Assembly: GCF_918797505.1 (NCBI RefSeq)
Contig: NC_092801.1
Coordinates: 15,624,001-15,688,000 of the forward strand
Direction of reading: 5' to 3'
Origin: Bemisia tabaci
Lineage: Eukaryota; Arthropoda; Insecta; Hemiptera; Aleyrodidae
Length of the DNA stretch: 64,000 bases
In this document: positions 35,480-46,145 of the stretch, in pieces
Position numbering within the stretch: the stretch's first letter is position 1
Layout: every line of letters starts with the position of its first letter
Notes under the pieces: model-generated
Seen by the model: the letters and a program-made list of their open reading frames with translations, nothing else
Database searches by the model: none
What the model was told of the DNA's origin: nothing
Position numbers and translations under genes: made by a program

Positions 35480-35725
35480 GCTAGACAAAGCAATAGACAA
35501 AGAAGACGAAGTAAAAAGTTGAGAGATTCTAATAGTTGAAATGGGTGGTTGTTTTAGACTAAAGGGGAGAATCAAGGACTAACTATAGGGTCTCTTGTGA
35601 GTACTGTCAGTTAGTGCCTTGCCTTCTTTTTATATTGAATACACTCACTTCTAACGGTAGAATCCCTCAACTTCCCCTTTGTCTTCCTTGTTTATCGTTT
35701 TGTCAATCAGTTTCAATAATCAGAA
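35480..35725. mobile_element. MITE family D, copy 2
   Basis: GACAAAGCAATAGACAAAGA on the left mirrors TTGTTTATCGTTTTGTCAAT and CAGTTTCAATAATCAG on the right; the interior has GGGTGGTTGTTTTAGACTAA. The left tip is truncated compared with the copy at 287. Confidence 0.65.
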
Positions 35726-35833
35726 AATTTCTAGAGAAAGTATTCATAACACTCCCTAAAAATGAACATTTTATCATGGGAAATTTGGCAACTCTCGAAG
35801 GTTTACACGGCGTTTTTCCCTAGCACGGTAGAA
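35724..35833. mobile_element. MITE family B, right arm only
   Basis: Matches the right third of family B (GGAAATTTGGCAACTCTCGA, CGGCGTTTTTCCCTAGCACG). It abuts the end of the family D copy. Confidence 0.6.
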
Positions 35834-36647
35834 CAGCTCCACCCTTTTAGAGCTAATAAATCTATGGTGAATTTAAAGTTGAATTCTGGCATTGCTGCTG
35901 CTGCCTGTATTCTTTCCTTGTTCCCCTCCCACAATAGATTCTGTTTATCCAGCGTGTATTGTACATTAGCCGTATTTGGTGTATGTGATTCACCTGTTCT
36001 CATAGGTGTTGCTTGCTATTTTGTGTCTAGAGCCTGTGCCAAATGTACGTGGAGGTAAAATTTGAACATGCCAATGATTCTGGTTTTTAGATTAGTATGT
36101 CTCCATGTTTTTTTTTGTGGTTTGGGTTATTGTAGTCACTACGGAGAGTATTTTTGCTCATTCCATTTTTTGTAAATACTCGTGGATTGGTCTTGTGTAT
36201 ATAACTCACTGATAAACCAACTAATGTTGCATGACTCTGAATTATAAAACGCTTGTCATTCCAAGGAAATTATTGTAAGTATGTCGAAATCCTGAATCGC
36301 CCAAGTCGCACTCATCTTTAATCATTCAGGTTTCAAGTACCCTTTCTCGATGTAGTCGTATTCCTATTACTTCTAATTGGACTGAGACTCAATGGATCAA
36401 AATGTAAAATTTGAATCAACTCAATCATAAAGCGACTCAAGGACAGTATTAAATATGAAGTACCTCAAACCTCTTCTCTTGTCAGAATTTAAAGCAAAGC
36501 ACAAATAAAAACATTAAAAATGAACATCCGGATTCGGAGGTAATAAATATTTAGTATTTCGAAACGAACTTTTATGTTGTCTGAGAAATTTCAAGTGACT
36601 TTTATAATTATTAATATTGAATCCTATTGTTGTTAGTTCAGCACTAG

Positions 36648-36800
36648 ATTTGGACTGCATTATGCGAAATAGAAGCACTACTTCAGGCTCACTTTTAAAA
36701 ACGATGTTGGCACCATTTGTTTCCCCACACTGTAAGGTGCTTCCGTAGAATGATCTGAAAATAGTTGTTTCTAATCTAATGCAGAATGTAGTCTAGTTAC
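36648..36800. mobile_element. MITE family C, worn copy
   Basis: TTTGGACTGCATTATGCGAA and TCAGGCTCACTTTTAAAAAC pair loosely with TTGTTTCTAATCTAATGCAG and ATGTAGTCTAG. Confidence 0.5.
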
Positions 36801-36904
36801 CAAGCATAGGAAAAGGCTAATTTCCCAATTATTAGCAAAATTTGGAAATTTTTTATGTGCCCATCTTTTTTTACAAAAAATTATCATGTGACAAGGCGTG
36901 AATG

Positions 36905-37036
36905 ATCGACTATCGATACTTCCCCATTTGAAGCTATGGTAAAGGATCGATTATTAAGGTGTCCGCTGCCAACACCCTGTTTATCGATCCTTTTCCATAG
37001 GTTTTAATGGCAAATCAATCGATATATCGCAAAGTA
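36905..37036. mobile_element. Small palindromic element, family E, copy 3
   Basis: ATCGACTATCGATAC, TATGGTAAAGGATCGATTA, mirrored ATCGATCCTTTTCCATAG and CAAATCAATCGATATATCG. The clearest of the three copies. Confidence 0.65.
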
Positions 37037-37662
37037 CGCCACGCCGCTGATCATGTAGTAACATACACGCCATAACGTACTGTCCACTGGTCCACTGCAG
37101 AGTCACCGAAGAATACAACACCTCATTTTTATGTTGATCTGTTTGTATATTATCTTTTCACCAACCCTGTGTCCATTTTCTTGAGGCGCTTTGATCTTGA
37201 TTCGGGTTGAATTCTCTCATAAATTGACTCCCCCTATTTATCATTGCATTCCTTCCTCACATTATTCGCTCATTTCAGCTGGTCCGGTCCCTCTCTACCA
37301 ACAATATCGCTCCCATTTTCATGGATTTATTTTTCATTTTTTACTTATTCATTTCTGCTCCTAATTCTTTATTTTTTTCAGCTTCTAATCATGTACTATT
37401 GTTTTATCATTGCCACTGTCCTGATATGATTTTGTATTTTTTTCTTTTGATTATTGGAATTGAGAGCTTGTATGAAATGGCTTTCTTGAAAATGCATTTG
37501 TGAGGATAATATTGTTGTTTCAGTATTATTTCAACTCACATTGCGTATTCACTTCACACCGTTCCTCAGATTATCAGTAGGTTGAAGGAGAGTGAACTCG
37601 GTGGGAATTTTAAAAATCGGCAATCTCAGAAAGTAAATGAACAAAATGGATGAACCTCAATA

Positions 37663-38140
37663 TTAGCTAAATGCGTATCTCGATTGGTATGTTTCAAAAT
37701 CAGTGCTGTTTTGTCTTTGTAAAGAGAGAAATTATGAAGGTTCTCATTCACAATTTTTATAAAAATTGATGGGTAAATGCGTAACTCAATTGCAATGTTT
37801 TAAAATCTTTAATTATTTTTTATTTTCTTCAAAGAGAACTAATCAAAATTATTTCCTTATAATCCTGTATGATCTCTTTAGGATAAATGAAGACAATTCA
37901 CAGATTATTTTAAAAGAAACTGTTGCTTCCTAATCCTCTAAAATAATAAAACACTAAGGGAGATTGACAACGTTGCAATCTGAGCTGTACTTTTTTTCTT
38001 TTTTTTTTACTTTAACCATCCATCTATCGTCCAGTACAAAGAAAATGTAGTAGAAGTTCGAATAAATAATCTTTTCTTTTAATAACATCAAATGTAACAA
38101 TAAATCTGCAATATTGACGCAAATCGAGATACTTGTTTAG
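37663..38140. repeat. Family F-related composite with direct and inverted blocks
   Basis: Two direct blocks (AAATGCGTATCTCGATTGGT at about 37669 and AAATGCGTAACTCAATTGCA at about 37774) face inverted blocks near 37972 and 38116 (CAAATCGAGATACTT). It looks like one element inserted inside another. Confidence 0.4.
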
Positions 38141-38447
38141 CGACTCTCACCATTGATATATTTCAGAAGCAAATCACACTTTTTTGTATGGATTTGAATT
38201 ATCAAAATCTTTTGATTTTATTTTATTCCCGAAATTTAGAAGTGTCCAGCAGGATTTGATATCAAGACAGAAAGTAGCCAAACACTCCCTCATGTAAATA
38301 AGAAATTTTGTTGTCGCGGTTTTTTTTTTTTTAAAAAAGAAGGGGGAAAAAGCTGCTTTCACTCAGTTGGGCCTAGGAGCTTAAAATAGCTATTCACCCT
38401 TTCTCAATCTTCATTTGGATAAGTTAGTGAAAGAGTCTCAGCTACAT

Positions 38448-38640
38448 TTTTGTGTTTCAAAATCTCATCTCCTACTTTAAATTTTTGGAAGGAAACCAAC
38501 CAAAATTTTTGCTTCAACTTTTTTGGTAATGACCTTTGTATGGGCAAGGCAATTGCATCAATTTTCAAGTCTGGATGTTGTTTGGTTTCTTTTCATTAAA
38601 TTGAAGATTATGTTTTGATCACTGTAATGCAGGTGTGACT
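38448..38640. mobile_element. Palindromic element, family G, copy 2
   Basis: Left arm GTGTTTCAAAATCTCATCTC and TTTTTGGAAGGAAACCAACC; right arm with GTTTGGTTTCTTTTCATTAA. Same order of blocks as the copy at 14388. Confidence 0.55.
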
Positions 38641-39730
38641 ATCTTGCTTAACTCAATCCATCACAGTATCTCCAATCAAAATCTCAGGGTTCATTTAGGG
38701 CATGTATCATTGCGTAACCTGCCTGCTCCGAAACAGTAGTGTTTGAAATATAACTGTCTTTACATTCGTAGGTAATTTTGTCTGGTCCGCAGTAGTGCAC
38801 ACATTTCAAAATAACACCACATTCAGTGGGAGTTTGAAATCGTATGCAGGCATCAGAAATGATTTCTTTTTCCTTTCAACTTTCTTCACAGAAAGTAATC
38901 GGCACTTTGAAGCTATGCTATCTAATACAAGATCATCCGTTCGCAGAGCACTAACAATACAGGGTAGTAACTCTCAGCTGGGTGACTGATGTTACTGGGT
39001 AGCATGTGTTTTAAAATCTAGTAATGAAGCTAGCTAATCAATCACTTAATATTGGTTGGAAAACTGATTGCACTCTGTGAATATTTTAATAATTGGTTGT
39101 AGTATTATCATGTATCATTTTTCCTTTTACTTTTCATTTTGACTGTACTTTTTTTAGAATTGATTGTTTTATCTTGGAGAAAACCCAGGCGTTTGGTTTA
39201 TCTTGTATACATTGAATATTTTAAAGGGAGAATTAGAATCGCTCTAGTAAGTTGGTAGGAGTGTGCTTGCTACTACCCCTTTGTTGGTCTTAATCATTTA
39301 CCAATTTTTGTTGGTGTCATGAAGATATTCCCTTAGGTAGGCGGTCATGTTAAAGTATAAAGCAAGATAACTATGACAAGAAAAACCTAATTTTAGGGAA
39401 ATTATTTTTCGCAATCAACTCACATTTTCACTTGATAGGAGAGTTCTAAAAAAGTGAGGGAAAAGCTAAGAAAATCTATTTTTTTTTGACAACCTAATGC
39501 CAGTTTGACAAACTTTCTCTGTGCTCTTCGGAATACCATTCGTCAGCCTTCATTTGGTAGAAAATAAATTTTTGTGATCAGATGTATATTATTTTGGGTC
39601 ATTTTTGACAGTTTTCCTCTTCAGTAATCGTATTCGATCAGGGTGATCCCCTCCGAATCGATAAGACATTTGGGACCAATGAAGGAGAAGTGCAAGAAAT
39701 GTAATCGAACAATATGATTCTTTTGAAATG

Positions 39731-39984
39731 AGGACGGTCAAAGTGCAAAACCACGTATCTCCATTGCGATGTTTCAAAATTCTGCTCTTATTCTATTTTT
39801 TCAAAAAAAGAAGACACCGTTTTTATAGCTTGGAATTTATACAGAATAATGTGCTGACAGAAAAGAAAAATCATGGAAAAATTGAGAAATTACGTTGCCT
39901 AGTTTTCCAAAGGAAAAATAATGTATGACAGAAAGTCTGCAACATTGCAAATGGAGGTGTGTGGTTTTGCACTTTGACCATCGA
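39731..39984. mobile_element. Palindromic MITE, family F, best copy
   Basis: About 254 bp. CGGTCAAAGTGCAAAACCAC on the left is mirrored by GTGGTTTTGCACTTTGACCA on the right, followed inward by ATCTCCATTGC / GCAAATGGAGGT. Non-coding. Confidence 0.75.
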
Positions 39985-40265
39985 TAGTACCATCGGCAGT
40001 GATAATATTAAAATTGAAAACACATTGTAAACTAAAGGAACAAGATCAGTGATGAAACTTATCAATGAGTATTGGCGATTCCAATATCAAGGCATCCTGC
40101 CTTGTCTAGGGTCGATCGTTTACAGTGGATTTAAGGAGAGAAAAAAATGTTATCAACCCATAATAATGCCGATTATCAAGAGATTTATCCTCTTTCTATC
40201 GGGAAATTTTTCATGCTCGAAATCTCCCGGTATTAATCCTCTGGTTTTTTCGTCATCTTTTCTAG

Positions 40266-40333
40266 GTCGCTTGCGACGCATGGGACACTTCTCTCGCACT
40301 TACACTGCTGGATGGATCACTTCCCGACGCTGA
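40266..40333 (+). CDS. tmod: Tropomodulin candidate alternative terminal exon 3
   Basis: After the acceptor CATCTTTTCTAG the split codon from 19592 becomes AGT and the frame reads SRLRRMG, an aromatic/threonine stretch and a basic end, 22 residues, to TGA at 40331. The RLRRMG pattern strongly suggests a tropomodulin tail. The total would be about 368 residues. An AATAAA follows at 40546-40551. Of the three tails, this one combines the best peptide fit with a nearby polyadenylation signal. Confidence 0.7.
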
Positions 40334-40439
40334 ATTCCAGTTTTCTTTTCTACTTTTTACGCAATTGCCGCTTCATGAATCAAGTTTATCATATTATTGT
40401 CCACGTTTCATTTCGATGTCTACCTATAATTATTCAAAG

Positions 40440-40560
40440 TCAGCTATACATTAAAGGGCCCCTACGCCCTGACTAAGGCTTTTCGTTGTAAGTGCAATCA
40501 AGTATAATTTATTGTAAATATTTGTAATATTCAATTTTTGAGAACAATAAAATGCATAAA
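40440..40560 (+). terminator. Putative 3' UTR end with AATAAA at 40546
   Basis: AATAAA at 40546-40551 lies about 215 bp after the stop of the 40266 exon. The preceding block (GGGCCCCTACGCCCTGACTA, then TTGTAAATATTTGTAATATT) also resembles the hairpin-plus-AT tail of insect LINE elements, so the 3' end may be derived from a retroelement. Confidence 0.4.
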
Positions 40561-41036
40561 CATTTTGTAACAATTATAATTTATTTTCGTCAAGTTTCCT
40601 GTCTTTCTGGTGAAGTTGATAGAATTTTTACGTTTTACTCTATACCATGGAAAAGTTGCAGAAATAAGCAAATGGCATTAACCAGAACTGCCTTTATTTC
40701 TTTGAATGCTGCTCATTTCGCTTTCATGTTTTACTTTTTTCCAAGAAATGACGGACCAATCTACTTTGAAATTTCTACAACCTAAAACTTCTTCATCTAG
40801 ACTAAGGTCTACTGTAATGAAATTCCGTAAACAAATAACTACTTGTCAGCAAGACTATAATTGATTTTCCTCATACGCCCTTTTTCACCAAAGGTGAAAT
40901 CTATGAGAGCAGCCATCAAAGTAATTTCATAACGCAGTCTCATCCATGGTCAGTTCAAGAATGGATGCTCCGTTATTATCTACAACAGCATTTCTTAAAC
41001 AGTGCATCTTGCCTGTTCTTTTAACTCATGATGATA

Positions 41037-41357
41037 CAGTATACCTACCTCAGATTATCCGAACTCTGGTCTATCCGAACTGATTTTTGGGAGGACAATT
41101 TTTTTTCTTTACGCGTTTTCACTTAGCCGTCAGAACAAGACTATTTTCACAACCCCTTTCAACGTTCCACTTGTTTGTTTTTCCAACACAGACGTACTCG
41201 GATTTCCCACGTTACACCTGGCGGTTGCTCTATCTCTCAGCGGACTCCTTTCGCCTTAAAGTTAATGAATATTAATGGCCTCCGGATTATCCAAAATTTT
41301 CGTTATCCGAACCGGCCGACCGCAACATTAGTTCGGATAAACCGAGGTCTAGTGTAC
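41037..41357. mobile_element. pogo/Tigger-like non-autonomous element
   Basis: The left end CAGTATACCTACCTCAGATT continues into ATCCGAACTCTGGTCTATCC; the right end reads GTTCGGATAAACCGAGGTCT then AGTGTAC. The motif of CAG(T)...TTATCCGAA terminal inverted repeats is typical of pogo/Tigger elements (Tc1/mariner superfamily, TA target). The interior has no transposase. Confidence 0.65.
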
Positions 41358-41548
41358 TTTTAATTTTGAATGAATCTCACCCAGAGATAGAATAAATTCG
41401 AAGTGGAAGTCAGTGCTGCGTACTGGTTGACCTGACTTCGATCTTCAAATCCGTCCAAAAGGTTCTCCTTCATTTTTTTCTCACTCCCACTCTCCACGAA
41501 AAAAAAACGTTGGGGGCTATCCCCTAAAATTGTGGCACTACCCCAATT

Positions 41549-41667
41549 TGTTGGATGATATACAGGCATTTCCATTATACTGTGGTAGTACCACAATATA
41601 TGGGTCAGTAACCTAATTTATTGGGGTACTACCACAATTAATTGGAAATGCCTATATAACCCAACAA
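41549..41667. mobile_element. Small palindromic element
   Basis: TTGTTGGATGATATACAGGC with ATTTCCATTATACTGTGGTA is mirrored by GTACTACCACAATTAATTGG and AAATGCCTATATAACCCAAC. About 120 bp, a near-perfect hairpin. Confidence 0.6.
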
Positions 41668-42639
41668 CCCCATTCTCTTTTTTTTTCTGTATCTCTCCCC
41701 TCTTTAAAAAAAAAAAATACCCCCTAGATATTGGAAACTTTGAATTCTGAATTTCTTTTCACACAATTCGATAAGTCTCTTTCTTCAAAAAAATCGGTCT
41801 CTAGAAACTTGGATCATTCTTCCAAAAAAAAAGGTCACAAAATATTCAAAGAATTTCAGAAGGTTCGTTGATTCACGAATGACGTTTCCAATGCTCAATT
41901 GCTCATGCTGGGCGTTGGATGATGTTCTCCCAGTAAGGTGTAAAGTCTCCGAATACGTACTTCAAATAAATTTTTTTAAATTATAAGGGTTCGAAAAAAT
42001 GAATGATCATTCAAGTAAGTATTCCTTTGTAACCACCAGTCCTTTTCTTTAAATGTCCCAGTTTAATTTTTGTTGCCATCTTGAAGTTTTGTGACGTCAG
42101 GCGGGTACCACTTTTGCCAGGCGACTACTGAATCTGTAGCGCGCATTTCAAATCTTTGCCCGCTCTCATCAAGATGAGGATGCGAATATTATTGCAAATT
42201 TAAACAAAATCTGTTAATAGGTAGTAAATTAAGGCTGAGACTCATTAAAGTTGCGCTGACCACTGAGCGCTTCTCTGATACCTACGTATTAGAGCTTTCC
42301 CGCTTGTTTGTATTCGTGTGAAAACACTCCAGGTCCGATGTATCAGTCGAGGTTCTTCGCCAAAGGGGCTGCCATGGTACATTGCCAATGCACCACTTTT
42401 CTCACCTCATCGGGAGAAAATATGTCTGAGAAATTACCAAGGAAAAAAACCCTAAGAGCTCCCAGAAGCCGCCTGTAAATTGAATTTTCAGGGATTAGGG
42501 AGATCTGTGACTATTTTTCTTCGTCGTTTATGTTTCTTGTACGGGAAAGGTGAATAAAATAATATTCATAAAATTAAAAAAATATTCTTCGATTCCTAAA
42601 GAAAATTGCATTCGTGACCTGATCTAAATTATTTGAGAA

Positions 42640-42750
42640 TTCCGAGAGAAAACATTCATAATTCTCCTAAAAAATAACACATCATCGGCAAAAATTTTGC
42701 AACCCTCGAATGTTTACACGGCGTTTTTTCTTGGGACGGCAGCACAGGGT
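42640..42750. mobile_element. MITE family B, right arm only
   Basis: ATTTTGCAACCCTCGAATGT followed by ACACGGCGTTTTTTCTTGGG ACGGCAG matches the family B right end. Confidence 0.55.
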
Positions 42751-42833
42751 ACAACTCGTTTTTTGGCTCGGTAAAAAGTTTGCAACGGACGTATTGATTG
42801 AGCTCGACGTTGAAAATTCAGTGAAACTCCTTC

Positions 42834-43389
42834 AATGGAATACTAGACAAGGTACGAATTTAAGCATTCTGATACATGAACTTTAACCAGAATTTCACGT
42901 AAAACACGATTCGCGCAACGAAAATTACTGGAACCAACTCCTAACGGAGATATTAACATTTTTATTTCACATTGGTTAAGAGGAATTTGAACTGCCCGCT
43001 CACAAGAAACTCAAAGCTCTACAAGAGTCAAATCGCGCACTACAACGGTTTCAGCAAGCTTCTCAATCGAGCAATGTTCATTTACCACCATGTGTTGTTC
43101 CAACTATAAGCAATTTGCTATAGCTGAGCCAAAGTGTCATCAAGATTGAGGTTGCCAGATTTTTATAACGCAGAGACTGTCACGATAAACGTTTAGCGCG
43201 ATGTGTATCACGTGGAGCATTGAGTTTTCATGAGCGGGTGGTTTGAATTCACGCATCAAGAATTATTGAATACCTTCGTAAGGAGTTGATTTTGGTAATT
43301 TTCGTTGTGCGCATCGTGTTCTACGTGAAATTTTGGTTAAGAAGCATGTATCAGAATGCTGAAATTCGTACCTTGTCTAGTGGTCCATT
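42834..43389. mobile_element. MITE family A, full copy 5 (opposite orientation)
   Basis: 556 bp, orientation as at 32296. Ends AATGGAATACTAGACAAGG and CTTGTCTAGTGGTCCATT; centre GCTATAGCTGAGCCAAAG. Confidence 0.8.
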
Positions 43390-43654
43390 TTGGACAGATG
43401 CAGCATGCACATCCGTTAGGTTCGAATAGTAAGCGATATCTTTGCCTCCTATCCGTTTGCCAGATCTTGCTCCTCTCATTCTAGATGGTTAAAGAGAGGA
43501 AAAGCGTCTCTCTGATTGCGATGTTGCAAGCCTTCACTCTGGTTTATTATTACAGTGATGATCTAACCGAAATTGTTTCTTCAAGTGTTTTGTACCTAAA
43601 TCTCTTGCATGCATTGAAAAAATTCAGGGAGTGCGTTTCAAACTTCTTTGATGA

Positions 43655-43735
43655 GCCATTTTAAGAGAAAATATTCATAACTCTCCTCAAGAAAAAACTT
43701 GTTATCGGAGGAAATTTTGCAACTCTCGAAGGCGG
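43655..43735. mobile_element. MITE family B, right-arm fragment
   Basis: AGAGAAAATATTCATAACTC and GGAGGAAATTTTGCAACTCT match family B. The extreme end is missing. Confidence 0.5.
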
Positions 43736-43988
43736 TAAGTTCCTCAACACAGCATTGTAGTTCTTGGTTTTGCCATGATTCGTCCAATTGTCCCGGAATC
43801 TTGGCATGGTCAAATTAATAAGAGACGTATCATATCGATCAAGTAGAAATGTTTGGTAGATTTGGAATTCTTCGGTCAAAGGACGATTTTAAATGTTTTA
43901 AATGCTGACATTTGTCTGTTAACCCGAACTCAAGTCCGTTATTGAGTTAGGGCTACCTACATCAAAAGTCGGTTCAGCCAAGCTGCAT

Positions 43989-44096
43989 ATGCCATCATCT
44001 CATTTTCATTTATTATTTGCATCACTTTTTAAAAGAACTCACATGCCATCATCTCATTTTCATTTATTATTTGCATCACTTTTTAAAAGAACTCAC
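43989..44096. repeat. 54-bp exact tandem duplication
   Basis: Two identical copies of a 54-bp unit starting ATGCCATCATCTCATTTTCA, joined head to tail. Confidence 0.95.
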
Positions 44097-44689
44097 TGTG
44101 CGAGTTTGAGCTAAAAAGAACTATAAGTACAAATGAATCAATTTAGAAAGAATTATATGCGTAGGACTTTTGCGCTGTATATAGTGTTTCTTTATTTTAT
44201 TTATTTGAAGATAGTTCCTCTCTGCATGAAGGTGTCCTATTAAATTGTGAAAAAAAAAACCTTCATTCTTTTCAGAGAATTCTGCTGGAGAAAATTTCAA
44301 ACCTCAATCTTGAAAAAAACAAGAGACCAGAAGGAGGAGAGGATTGATTAATGATGATACTTATTTTCACTTCAACTGGTTTTATTAAAATTAGTACCAC
44401 AAAATTAGAGTCATAAAAATAGAGAGTGCTATGAACTTTGAAAAATAATGAAAAGGCAGAAGGACAAAAATACATTCTCCTGAGTAGAAAGGATGGTTAG
44501 CGCTGCTAAATACAATTAAACGAATTTTTAGAAAACAAATTACAAATCACAAAATTCAGTACAGATCACAACATTTGGATCGCATTAAGTAAAGTAGTCA
44601 TACTCACACTGAGAGTTTTGAGTAATGCTTTGAAATGAGTTTCGAAAATTTTGAAAAGTCATGTCCGATAATGGCGCAAGACTGGGATT

Positions 44690-44748
44690 TTGAAAACAAT
44701 GTAAGCCCTCATACGGGCGAATCTTATAAACAATAAACAATAAACATA
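44690..44748 (+). mobile_element. LINE-like 3' end
   Basis: A hairpin GCCCTCATACGGGC is followed by AATCTTATAAACAATAAACA and a repeat of that tail, a layout typical of 3' ends of insect non-LTR retrotransposons with short-repeat tails. No reverse transcriptase is seen upstream. Confidence 0.35.
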
Positions 44749-46000
44749 TTGGTTCCCTTCTGCTGAATGAAATTCACATTTCATTAACTTTTAGGGACGT
44801 AATCTTTATTTGATCTTTTTTCGTTGATTTGGGTCTAATAATCCTTTGGGTTCATTAAGAGCTTATCTATGACAAAATCTTTTTATTATTTTTGATACTT
44901 CTTTCTAATGACAAAAACAAAAATCCGTTCAACCATGAAAGAAAAAGACTCAGAAGACGCACAGGTGAAAATGCCAAGTGGCAATGGGTGGAAGGAAAAG
45001 ACAACCCTACTGCGGCGGTTATGACAACCGCTCCAACCAATGTGAAATCTCTCTCTTAACTCTTGTCCATTGTGTTTGAACAGTAGAATTTTCTCGGACC
45101 ACCCTTCTACATGATTGAACACACTGAACACGAGAGAAACCACATACATCCATTGAGATGTTTCGAACTTTCCACTTGTAATTTGTTTTTTCAAAGAGAA
45201 ACAAGCCAACCTTCTGTTAAAGATATACGTAAACTCTTGAATTTATCAGGAATGAGAATTATTGTTACTCAATTACGTCTTCTCATTTCTCAACAGGGGT
45301 ACTGGAGGGCGCTTAGCCACTTTGAGCTAAGTGAGGCCATGGCAAAAGCGGAGCCAACCGCTCCGATTTTTCAAATTTCAGTCCTACTCTGTATGTATAA
45401 TGGAGAAGAGTACAGAAAAAATTTTAGTTAGTCTCCTTCTCTTGAGAGGTAATAAGTATCTCTAAGATTACAAATACTTCATACACAAGAATGGAGTTCC
45501 TTGGTTGTTTATCAGGTCATCATCTCTTGTGTAGAATATTATTATAAGAGTCTGTGTACTTGTCATGTAACTACCACACAACACTCACTTGTCGAGAGGT
45601 TTACATCCACTTGCATTGAGACACATGAAAATAGAAGCATTTATCTCAGTCCACCGGGGTCTTTAAAATTTTAATTGACGAATTTCTTTTTTTTGGGGGG
45701 GGGGGGGGACAAGTAACGAATTTGTATTTGATGCTGCAAGAATCAAAACTGGAAACTCAATCAACTGTCTAAGAATACGGCATTCATTTGAATTTTTCAT
45801 ATATTAAGACGCTGTAACATCCGTTGGCGCGATTATTAAGAAATCGACTACTTATCAATGAGAAAATGATGTCAGTATTTTAAGTATGAATTCTTATTGC
45901 TTACTCCTTTACAATAAATTGAAAGATCACGTAACATATCAGACAATGAAATTGAAATAGTAGCAGGTTTTGATCTCTGCCACTTCATTTATCTGGTGTC

Positions 46001-46092
46001 ATGAACTGTAAAAAGCTCTTGAACTTGCCATACGAGTCCTTCATAATTGTTGGCAGAACAGAGTGATCTTAAGTGGGAACTTCACTAGATCA
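46001..46092 (+). repeat. Left-edge remnant of the array unit (R0)
   Basis: 92 bp nearly matching 52553-52645 of the tandem unit (CTCTTGAACTTGCC...CACTAGATCA), with only a few differences. Its left flank is unrelated to the unit. In the unit the same point is preceded directly by a polyadenylated retroelement tail, so R0 may preserve the site as it was before that insertion. Confidence 0.7.
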
Positions 46093-46145
46093 GAAACCAT
46101 AACCATAACCACAACCACCATAACCATAAGGACCATAAGGACAAC
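46093..46145. repeat. ACCATA-type simple repeat at the junction
   Basis: Irregular CCATAA / CCACAA / CCATAAGGA repeats sit exactly between the R0 remnant and the start of the BEL/Pao fragment. A simple-repeat junction suggests rearrangement or slippage. Confidence 0.6.

Larger units (their letters stand above)
34178..40265 (+). other. Spacer between alternative terminal exons 2 and 3
   Basis: Holds family C (35248-35400, 36648-36800), family D (35480-35725), a family B right arm (35724-35833), family E (36905-37036), a family F-related composite (about 37663-38140), family G (38448-38640) and family F (39731-39984). A strong acceptor at 35066 (CACTTCAG) opens a frame that does not fit the family tail. 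No other exon called. Confidence 0.6.
40561..46000. other. Intergenic repeat-rich region
   Basis: No gene recognised. Contains a pogo-like element (41037-41357), a small palindrome (41549-41667), a family B right arm (42640-42750), a full family A MITE (42834-43389), another family B right arm (43655-43735), a 54-bp tandem duplication (43989-44096), a LINE-like 3' end (44690-44748) and a poly-G run at about 45696-45708. ORFs here are short and look random. Confidence 0.6.

Noticed and set aside
45111..45431. 106-codon plus-strand ORF upstream of the array
   Set aside because: No recognisable domain, part of it overlaps family F-like repeat blocks, and the composition looks random.
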